Assembly (NCBI GenBank): GCA_025453505.1
Contig: JALOQG010000150.1
Coordinates: 1-7,339 of the forward strand
Origin: Myxococcota bacterium
GTDB lineage: Bacteria > Myxococcota_A > UBA9160 > PR03
Reading direction: 5' to 3'
Length of the DNA stretch: 7,339 nucleotides
The notes beneath the pieces were generated by a model. The model saw only the letters and a program-made list of their open reading frames with translations, searched no databases and was not told the origin of the DNA. The position numbers were made by a program, and so were the translations under genes. Shown in pieces: positions 1 to 5,459 of the stretch; the stretch's first letter is position 1, and every line of letters begins with the position of its first letter.

Positions 1-919
1 TGAGGCTGACGCGGCTGCCCGCGATCGCATCGAGCGCGACCTCGTCGAGCGCGACTTCGATCACGGATCCGTCGCGCCGCAGCATGCGCAGCTCGATGTC
101 GCGGATCGCGCCCGTGCGCCACAGCCGCGGCATGCCCTCGCGCACCACGATCTCCGCGGACTCGGGCGTCAGCACCGAAGTGATCGAGCGGCCGATCACC
201 TCTTCGCGCGCGTAGCCGGTCTCGGCGAGCCACTTCTCGTTGACCGCGACCAGCCGGCCTTCGGCGTCGATCGAGTGCATCATCACCGGCGCGAAATCGT
301 AGATGCGGCGGAGGCGCGCCTCGCCCTGCCGCAGCGCCTCTTCCGCGCGGGCGCGCTCGGACAGCTCGAGCTCGAGCGCTTCGAGGCTGGCGTGCAGGCG
401 ATGGAGCGTCCGCAGCCGCACCTCGTGGAAGAGCACCGCGAGCACGGCGGAGAAAGCGAACGCGAAGCCGAAGTGCAGCCACTGCGGATCGCTCGGCGCG
501 CGCAGCGCCGCGCTCGCGAACACCGCGAGCCCGCCGGCGAGATTCGCGGCGAGCCAGCGGCGCGACGCCACCAGTCCACCCGCCGCGATCGCGAGCAGCA
601 TCAGCGACGTCGTCTCGCGCGGATCCGGGACCCAGGCGAAGTACACGGCCTGCGAGATGAGCAGCGAGCCGGCGATCACGGCGCCGAGCGCATGAGCCCA
701 CGCGGGCGGCACCGGACGGCGTCGGATCACGAGCCACAGGATCGCGTTGAAGACGCAGGCGCCGCCGGCGGCCGCGGTCGTCGGAACGACGGCCTCGGGA
801 CCGAGCATCACGGCGTGCATGATCGTGAGCACGGCCTTCACCAGCGCGGCGGTCAGCGCCACCGGGCCGAGCGACTCGCCCACCATCTCGTTCAGCCATT
901 CTTTACGACGCTCGCGCAC
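1..919 (-). CDS. Multi-pass membrane PAS-domain sensor protein (N-terminal 306 residues; C-terminus outside the window)
   Basis: Membrane-bound signalling protein, cut by the left edge before any output domain. In the minus-strand frame with codons starting at 919, 916 and so on, I read about six hydrophobic stretches near residues 17-39, 48-66, 74-97, 104-119, 122-139 and 147-165. A charged helical linker follows (about 168-205, containing ELELSERARAEEALRQG), then a PAS domain from about 206: RIYDFAPVMMHSIDAEGRL, WLAETGYAREEVIGRS and ELRMLRRDGSVIEV are typical PAS segments. The family is normally a histidine kinase, diguanylate cyclase or similar, but the deciding domain is not visible. I chose GTG 919 because GGGAG lies 9 nt upstream (929-933); ATG 886 is the alternative and would remove 11 residues. 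It is co-directional with the upstream lactonase gene, 71 bp away. A PAS-containing sensor is fairly certain; the output type is unknown. Confidence 0.85.
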   Translation of the reverse strand, partial: MRERRKEWLNEMVGESLGPVALTAALVKAVLTIMHAVMLGPEAVVPTTAAAGGACVFNAILWLVIRRRPVPPAWAHALGAVIAGSLLISQAVYFAWVPDPRETTSLMLLAIAAGGLVASRRWLAANLAGGLAVFASAALRAPSDPQWLHFGFAFAFSAVLAVLFHEVRLRTLHRLHASLEALELELSERARAEEALRQGEARLRRIYDFAPVMMHSIDAEGRLVAVNEKWLAETGYAREEVIGRSITSVLTPESAEIVVREGMPRLWRTGAIRDIELRMLRRDGSVIEVALDEVALDAIAGSRVSL

Positions 920-928
920 GCGGGCACG

Positions 929-960
929 CTCCCGCAGGGCTCTTCGTCCGGCCGCGGGAG
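929..960 (-). promoter_or_regulatory. Hairpin covering the putative ribosome-binding site of the PAS sensor gene
   Basis: On the minus strand, CTCCCGC (960-954) pairs perfectly with GCGGGAG (935-929). A G-U and a G-C pair (953/936, 952/937) extend the stem to 9 bp with a 14-nt loop. The right arm contains the GGGAG that would serve the GTG start at 919, so the folded RNA would hide it. The hairpin also sits about 30 nt past the stop of the lactonase gene. It could therefore act as a terminator, although no T-tract follows it. The pairing is directly visible; either role is inference. Confidence 0.4.
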
Positions 961-990
961 TTGGCTGAGAGGGATGGAGGGGCCGGCGCG

Positions 991-1902
991 TTACGCCAGC
1001 GGCAGGCCCGCACGCGGCCATTCGAACGACACGAGCCGGCCGGTGCCGGAGAGCGTCGCGAAGGCAGTGCGCAGACCCGGTCCGCCGAAACACAGGTTCG
1101 TGGTGAGCGGATCGGGGAGCGGGAAGTGCTGGATCTGTGCGCCGTCGGGCGAGATCGCGGTGATGCCGCCGTTGCCGATCGTCGCCACGCAGACATGCCC
1201 TTCGGCGTCCACGGCCAGCGAGTCGAGCAATTGCATGCCGGGCAGGCCCGCGAGCAGCGTGCCGCCCTGCGCACCGAGTCCGAAGGCGGGCGTGATGCTT
1301 CCGGGGCCCGCGATCGCCCACCACCACACGCGTCCGGTCCACGTCTCCGCGACGTAGACGCGCGTGCCATCGGGCGAGAGACCGACGCCGTTCGGCGAAT
1401 CGAGCGGATACACGACCTCGCGAATCTCGGAGCCGTCGGCCTTCGCCCAGTAGAGCCCGCCGCGATCGCGGTCGCGCTTGCGCGTCTTGCCGTGGTCGGT
1501 GAACCAGAAGCCGCCGTTGCGCGCGTCGAAGACGAGATCGTTCGGACCGCGCAGCGGAATGCCGTTGCATTCGCGGTACAGCAGCGTGACCGCGCCGGTC
1601 GCGAGATCGACGCGCTCGATGCGGCCGCCGCTGTAGTTCTTCGGCTCTTCGCCGGGGAGCAGCAGACCGCCGACTTCGTGCCACTCGAAGCCGCCGTTGT
1701 TGCACACGTAGAGCGCGCCGTCGGGGCCGATCGCCGCGCCGTTCGGACCGCCGCCGGGCGTCGCGATCGTGGTCTTCGCGCCGTCGGGCGCGACGCGCGT
1801 CACGCGCCCCGCCTCGATCTCGACCAGCACGATGCTCCCGTCCGGCATCCAGACGGGGCCTTCGGGAAAACGCAGTCCGCTCGCGATCTCGTGGATGTGC
1901 AT
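991..1902 (-). CDS. SMP-30/gluconolactonase/LRE-like family protein
   Basis: Predicted cytoplasmic metal-dependent lactonase or esterase with a six-bladed beta-propeller fold; relatives hydrolyse sugar lactones such as gluconolactone. From ATG 1902 the protein has 303 residues, the usual family length, with no signal peptide. Family landmarks in order are FPEGPVWMPDGS (metal ligand Glu14), GGGPNGAAIGPDGALYVCNN (about 50-69), GPNDLVFD followed by GGFWFTDHG (Asn121), SPNGVGLSPDGTRVYVAE (Asn171) and LLDSLAVDAEGHV (Asp227). Glu14, Asn121, Asn171 and Asp227 are the expected divalent-metal and active-site positions by analogy with human SMP30. A longer start at 1971 would add 23 residues of non-homologous type and overlap the divergent aminotransferase gene, so I reject it. 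A good sigma-70-like promoter lies immediately upstream. The exact substrate cannot be told. It is divergent from the aminotransferase gene and upstream of the PAS sensor gene. Confidence 0.93.
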   Translation of the reverse strand: MHIHEIASGLRFPEGPVWMPDGSIVLVEIEAGRVTRVAPDGAKTTIATPGGGPNGAAIGPDGALYVCNNGGFEWHEVGGLLLPGEEPKNYSGGRIERVDLATGAVTLLYRECNGIPLRGPNDLVFDARNGGFWFTDHGKTRKRDRDRGGLYWAKADGSEIREVVYPLDSPNGVGLSPDGTRVYVAETWTGRVWWWAIAGPGSITPAFGLGAQGGTLLAGLPGMQLLDSLAVDAEGHVCVATIGNGGITAISPDGAQIQHFPLPDPLTTNLCFGGPGLRTAFATLSGTGRLVSFEWPRAGLPLA

Positions 1903-1908
1903 CGCGCT

Positions 1909-1937
1909 CTTGTAGACAGGCCGCGCGCCCGGGTCAA
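1909..1937 (-). promoter_or_regulatory. Sigma-70-type promoter for the lactonase gene, possibly leaderless
   Basis: On the minus strand TTGACC (1937-1932, five of six matches to the -35 consensus) is separated by exactly 17 nt from TACAAG (1914-1909, four of six matches to the -10 consensus). Only six bases separate the -10 box from the ATG at 1902, so transcription should begin at or within a base or two of the start codon. That would give a leaderless mRNA. The alternative is that AAGAG (1911-1907) is a poorly spaced Shine-Dalgarno and transcription starts elsewhere. The elements are seen; their use is inference. Confidence 0.45.
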
Positions 1938-1954
1938 CCGCTATCGTCGGCGCG

Positions 1955-3121
1955 ATGCCGCGCCCGCCCAAGCTCTCGCCCGCCGTCGCCGCGATGCCCG
2001 GCGCCGTCTACTCGCCGCTCGGCGACCGCATCCGCACGCGCACCGGTGCGGTCTACCCGCTGCACGTCGGCGACACCTGGCGCGATCCGTTCCTCGGCGG
2101 GCGCATGCAGGATCTCGCGCAGGACGCGCACCCGGGCATCCACCGCTACACCGCGACGCAGGGCATTCCGCAACTCGTCGACGCGATCGTCGAGAAGGCG
2201 CGCGCGAAGAACGGGATCGCGTGCGAACGCGAGCAGGTGCTCGTGACCGGCGGCGCGACCGCGGGACTCTCGAACGCGATCGGCGCGCTCTGCGAGGCCG
2301 GCGACGAGGTGCTGATCCTCGCGCCCTTCTGGCCGCTGATCCGCGGCATCGTGCAGGGCTGGCGCGCGACGCCCGTCGAAGTGCCGCTTTTCGATCGCGT
2401 CCACGCGATCGACGCCGCGCTCGCCGCGCTCGACGCGAAGCGCAGCGCGCGCACCGTCGCGCTCTACGTCTCGACGCCATCGAACCCGAGCGGGCGCGTC
2501 CTGCCCGCCGCATGGCTCGAGGCCTTCGCCGAATGGGCGCGCCGCCACGACCTGTGGCTCGTCGCGGACGAGGTGTACGAGGAGATCGTCTACACCGGCA
2601 CGCACGCGTCGATCGCGCGCTTCGCGCCCGAACGCACGGTGACGGCGTTCTCGTTCTCGAAGACGTTCGGCATGGCGGGTTACCGCGCGGGCTACCTGGT
2701 CGGGCCGCCCGCGGTGATCGCCGAGGCGCACAAGCTGCATACGCACTCGACCTACAACGCGCCGACGCCCGCGCAGTACGCGGCGCTCGCGGCGCTGCGC
2801 GACGGCGCCGCGTGGCTCGAAGAGACGCGCGCGCTCTATCGCGACGCCGGCCGCGACGCGGCGCGCGTGCTCGGCGTTCCCGAGCCCGAGGGCTCGACCT
2901 TCCTCTTCCTCGACGTGCGCCGCCATCTCGACGCACGCGGCATGACCGGCTTCCTCGAGGACGTGTTCGAAGACGGCGTCGTGCTCTCGCCCGGCGCGTC
3001 GAGCGGCCGCGACTACGAGGGCTTCGCGCGACTCTGCTACACGGCGGCGCCGCCGCCCGAAGTCGCGACCGCCGTGCGGCTGCTCGCCGCGCGGCTGGCA
3101 GCGAAGGAGCGCGCTCGATGA
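1955..3121 (+). CDS. Class I/II PLP-dependent aminotransferase
   Basis: Cytoplasmic pyridoxal-phosphate enzyme that moves an amino group between an amino acid and a 2-oxoacid; aspartate/2-oxoglutarate is a plausible pair. It has 388 residues, normal for class I. Visible landmarks are HRYTATQGIPQL (63-74), the cofactor-binding loop TGGATAGLSNAI (98-109), APFWPL (123-128, substrate/ring-stacking region), STPSNPSG with Asn177, VADEVYEE with Asp205 and Tyr208, the Schiff-base lysine Lys236 in SFSKTFGMAGYRAGY with phosphate-binding Arg244, and the carboxylate-binding Arg359 in FARLCY. All key residues are present, so it should be active. I chose ATG 1955 because LSPAVAAMPGAVYS resembles normal family N-termini; ATG 1994 is the alternative, and neither has a clear Shine-Dalgarno. 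The stop overlaps the asnS start by four bases, indicating an operon with translational coupling. The fold and class are certain; substrate specificity is not. Confidence 0.95.
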   Translation: MPRPPKLSPAVAAMPGAVYSPLGDRIRTRTGAVYPLHVGDTWRDPFLGGRMQDLAQDAHPGIHRYTATQGIPQLVDAIVEKARAKNGIACEREQVLVTGGATAGLSNAIGALCEAGDEVLILAPFWPLIRGIVQGWRATPVEVPLFDRVHAIDAALAALDAKRSARTVALYVSTPSNPSGRVLPAAWLEAFAEWARRHDLWLVADEVYEEIVYTGTHASIARFAPERTVTAFSFSKTFGMAGYRAGYLVGPPAVIAEAHKLHTHSTYNAPTPAQYAALAALRDGAAWLEETRALYRDAGRDAARVLGVPEPEGSTFLFLDVRRHLDARGMTGFLEDVFEDGVVLSPGASSGRDYEGFARLCYTAAPPPEVATAVRLLAARLAAKERAR

Positions 3122-4512
3122 GTGAAACACCGGAGCGCGTCGCGACGCTGCTGGCGCGCGAGTCCGCGGGCGGCCGCGTGCGCGTGCAGGGCTGGTGCAA
3201 GACCGCGCGCCACGGCAAGGGCGTCTCGTTCCTCGAAGTGTCGGACGGTTCGAGCATGGCCGGCATCCAGGTCGTCGCCGAGCCCGGACTCGCGAACTAC
3301 GAGAGCGAGCTCCTCGCGCTCCGCACCGGCTGCGCCGTGGACGCCACCGGCGAGCTGGTCGAGTCACCGGCGCAGGGCCAGCGCTTCGAGATCCGCGCCG
3401 CGCGCGTGGAGGTGGTCGGCGGCGTCGGCGACGACTACCCGCTGCAGAAGAAGCGCCACTCCTTCGAGTTCCTGCGCGAGGTCGGCCACCTGCGCTTCCG
3501 CACCAACACGCTCGGCGCGCTCGCGCGCGTGCGGCACGCGGCGTCGCGCGCGATCCGCAGCTTCTTCGACGCGCGCGGCTTCCTCGAGCTGCACACGCCC
3601 ATCATCACGGCGTCGGACGCCGAGGGCGCGGGCGCCCTCTTCCGCGCGACGATCTTCGACCCGGCGACCGCGCCGAAGACGGTCGAAGGCACGACCGACT
3701 GGACGCAGGACTTCTTCGGCCGTCCCACCTTCCTGACCGTGTCGGGCCAGCTCGAAGCGGAGATCGGCGCGCTGGCGCTCTCGAAGGTCTACACCTTCGG
3801 CCCGACCTTCCGCGCCGAGAACTCGAACACCAGCCGTCACCTCGCCGAGTTCTGGATGGTCGAGCCCGAGGTCGCGTTCCTGGATCTCGACGGCGACGCC
3901 GCGCTCGCCGAGGCGTTCGTGCGCGCGGTGCTCGGCGAGCTGCTCGAGCGCTGCGGCGAGGATCTCGCCTTCTTCGACGAGCGCGTGCTGAAGGGCGTCG
4001 TCGAGACTCTCGAACACGTCGTCGCGACGCCGTTCGAGCGCATGACCTACACGGACGCCGTCGCGCGGCTCGAGAAGAGCGGCAAGGCGTTCGAGTTCCC
4101 GGTCGCGTGGGGCGCGGATCTCCAGAGCGAGCACGAGCGCTGGTTGACCGAGGAACACGTGAAGCGCCCGGTGATCGTCACGAACTACCCGCGCGGCGTG
4201 AAGGCGTTCTACATGTATCTCGACGACGACGAGCGCACCGTGCGCGCGATGGACGTGCTGGTGCCGCGCGTCGGCGAGATCGTCGGCGGCTCGCAGCGCG
4301 AGCACCGGCTGCCGGTGCTGGAGCGGCGCATGCGCGAGGTCGGCATCGATCCCGCGGCGCTCGGCTGGTACTGCGACCTGCGCCGGCACGGCTCGGTGCC
4401 GCACGCCGGCTTCGGCCTCGGGCTGGAGCGGCTGCTGCTCTTCGCGACCGGCCTCGGCAACGTGCGCGACGTGATCCCGTTCCCGCGCACGCCGGGGAGT
4501 GCGGAGTACTAG
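3118..4512 (+). CDS. asnS: Asparaginyl-tRNA synthetase (AsnRS)
   Basis: Charges tRNA-Asn with asparagine in the cytoplasm using ATP. The 464-residue length matches bacterial AsnRS (E. coli about 466). An N-terminal OB-fold anticodon-binding domain spans about residues 19-101 (VRVQGWCKTARHGKGVSFLE). The class II catalytic core follows: motif 1 around IRSFFDARGFLELHTPII (146-163), the AsnRS signature TASDAEGAGALFR (164-176), FLTVSGQL (205-212), motif 2 FGPTFRAENSNTSRHLAEF (227-245), motif 3 GFGLGLERLL (431-440, Arg438), and the C-terminal NVRDVIPFPRTP (448-459). The AEN and NVRDVIPFPRTP signatures favour AsnRS over AspRS. The start is the ATG overlapping the aminotransferase stop (ATGA, 3118-3121). 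The same frame stays open far upstream but is non-homologous there. No frameshift or missing motif was seen. Its presence means direct Asn-tRNA synthesis rather than sole dependence on the amidotransferase route. Confidence 0.98.
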   Translation: MSETPERVATLLARESAGGRVRVQGWCKTARHGKGVSFLEVSDGSSMAGIQVVAEPGLANYESELLALRTGCAVDATGELVESPAQGQRFEIRAARVEVVGGVGDDYPLQKKRHSFEFLREVGHLRFRTNTLGALARVRHAASRAIRSFFDARGFLELHTPIITASDAEGAGALFRATIFDPATAPKTVEGTTDWTQDFFGRPTFLTVSGQLEAEIGALALSKVYTFGPTFRAENSNTSRHLAEFWMVEPEVAFLDLDGDAALAEAFVRAVLGELLERCGEDLAFFDERVLKGVVETLEHVVATPFERMTYTDAVARLEKSGKAFEFPVAWGADLQSEHERWLTEEHVKRPVIVTNYPRGVKAFYMYLDDDERTVRAMDVLVPRVGEIVGGSQREHRLPVLERRMREVGIDPAALGWYCDLRRHGSVPHAGFGLGLERLLLFATGLGNVRDVIPFPRTPGSAEY

Positions 4513-4518
4513 TCCAAT

Positions 4519-4535
4519 CCAGCCGGAGCGGCTGG
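4519..4535. terminator. Short GC hairpin between convergent asnS and mlaA-like genes
   Basis: CCAGCCG (4519-4525) and CGGCTGG (4529-4535) are perfect inverted repeats with a GAG loop. They sit in the 24-bp gap between the asnS stop (4512) and the stop of the convergent mlaA-like gene (4537). The position fits a shared bidirectional terminator. Neither strand has a following T-run, so it is not a textbook intrinsic terminator. Confidence 0.4.
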
Positions 4536-4536
4536 C

Positions 4537-5322
4537 TCAGGGGTCGCTGCGGCGCGCCTTCTGGACGAGGCCTTCGCGATGCTGCAGGAAGCCGCTGCGG
4601 ACGGCGGCGTAGAAGTCGAGCGACGACCTGCGCAGCTCGGTGATCTCCTCGCGACGGTCCTCGCGCTCGGTGATGCCGTAGCCGCCGCCGATGAAGAGCT
4701 GCGTCGGAAGCGGGAGGATCCAGCGGTCGATGCGCAGGAACGTGTCGACCGCCGCACCGAAGGCGTCGCGCGTGGTGCTGGGTCCGAGCAGCGGGAACAC
4801 GTGATAGATGCCGGGCGGAACGCCGTAGCGGCCGAGCGTCTGACCGAAATCGGCGTAGTGCTCGTCCCAGCCCAGCTCGGCCGCCGGATCGAAGAGGCCG
4901 CCGAAGCCGAGGGTCGAGTTGAGCGCGAAGCGCCCGAGCGTCTCCGCCGCGCCTCGCGGATGCAGCTGCAGCACCTGGTTCACGAACACGACGGGGCGGT
5001 TCAGGTTCGAGAAGACGCCGCGGACGCCCGTCTTGATGGGTTCCGGAACGACCCACCCGTAGAAGCGCGCGACCGGCTCGAGCACGGCGCGATCGACGGC
5101 ATCGTTCACGAAGAAGATCGGACGATTGACCGGCTCCAGCGGATCGCCGACCTGCGGCCCGACGAATCCGTCGTCCGCCTCTTCGAAGAACGGATCCTCC
5201 GGGATGGGCTCGTCGTCGGCGCGCGAGGCCGCGGCGGGCGCGATCGTCAGCAGGGCGACGGCGAGCAAAAGCCGAAGCAAGTGACCGTCGTCGGATGCGG
5301 TTCTGGATCGCGTCTTCGACAT
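4537..5322 (-). CDS. mlaA: MlaA (VacJ) family outer-membrane phospholipid-transport protein
   Basis: MlaA proteins sit in the outer membrane and extract misplaced phospholipids from its outer leaflet, passing them to periplasmic MlaC for return to the inner membrane. This protein has 261 residues. A basic N-terminus and hydrophobic stretch (about 15-32, LLRLLLAVALLTIAP) are followed by a small-residue region (AAASRA) that looks like a signal peptidase I site. The MlaA domain begins at GDPLEPVNRPIFFVND (59-74). It continues through NRPVVFVNQVLQ (108-119), ETLGRFALNSTLGFGGLFD (127-145) and FGQTLGRYGVPPG (159-171), and ends in LRRSSLDFY (230-238). Classical MlaA is a lipoprotein, but here there is no lipobox cysteine and no cysteine anywhere. 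Start ATG 5322 has GAGGG 3 nt upstream. It converges on asnS and diverges from the secreted hydrolase-like gene. No other mla gene is in the window. Confidence 0.92.
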   Translation of the reverse strand: MSKTRSRTASDDGHLLRLLLAVALLTIAPAAASRADDEPIPEDPFFEEADDGFVGPQVGDPLEPVNRPIFFVNDAVDRAVLEPVARFYGWVVPEPIKTGVRGVFSNLNRPVVFVNQVLQLHPRGAAETLGRFALNSTLGFGGLFDPAAELGWDEHYADFGQTLGRYGVPPGIYHVFPLLGPSTTRDAFGAAVDTFLRIDRWILPLPTQLFIGGGYGITEREDRREEITELRRSSLDFYAAVRSGFLQHREGLVQKARRSDP

Positions 5323-5446
5323 CCGCCCTCGTCCCAGGTGCGCGGCGCGCGGTCTTTCGATTCCATGCGCGGCTCGGCGCTACGCCGACCCCTCGGGGCA
5401 TCCTGCCACAGACAGGCCCCCGGCAGCTACAAGCAATCAGCGGCGC

Positions 5447-5453
5447 AGGGAGG
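5447..5453 (+). promoter_or_regulatory. Strong Shine-Dalgarno for the secreted hydrolase-like gene
   Basis: AGGGAGG ends 6 nt before the ATG at 5460. It is the best ribosome-binding site in the window and fixes this start. The 137-bp divergent region before it (5323-5459) also holds a TACAAG (5428-5433), a possible weak -10 box without a good -35, and a TCGGCG-CTA-CGCCGA hairpin just past the mlaA side. I see no convincing operator there. Confidence 0.7.
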
Positions 5454-5459
5454 CCATCC

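Noticed and set aside
1916..1947. Plus-strand promoter TAGACA (1913-1918) with TATCGT (1942-1947) for the aminotransferase.
   Set aside because: The spacing of 23 nt is too long for a sigma-70 promoter.
1903..1971. Upstream start at 1971 for the lactonase gene.
   Set aside because: It would overlap the divergent aminotransferase start and swallow the good promoter. The family homology begins right after ATG 1902.
961..3117. The AsnRS reading frame stays open for about 2.1 kb upstream of ATG 3118, suggesting a much longer fusion protein.
   Set aside because: The upstream translation is Arg/Ala-rich without recognisable motifs, and it runs antisense to the lactonase gene and out of frame through the aminotransferase gene. 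AsnRS is full length from 3118.
1934..3367. Two overlapping long minus-strand frames opposite the aminotransferase gene.
   Set aside because: They are Arg-rich and low-complexity; the plus-strand frame contains every expected aminotransferase residue.
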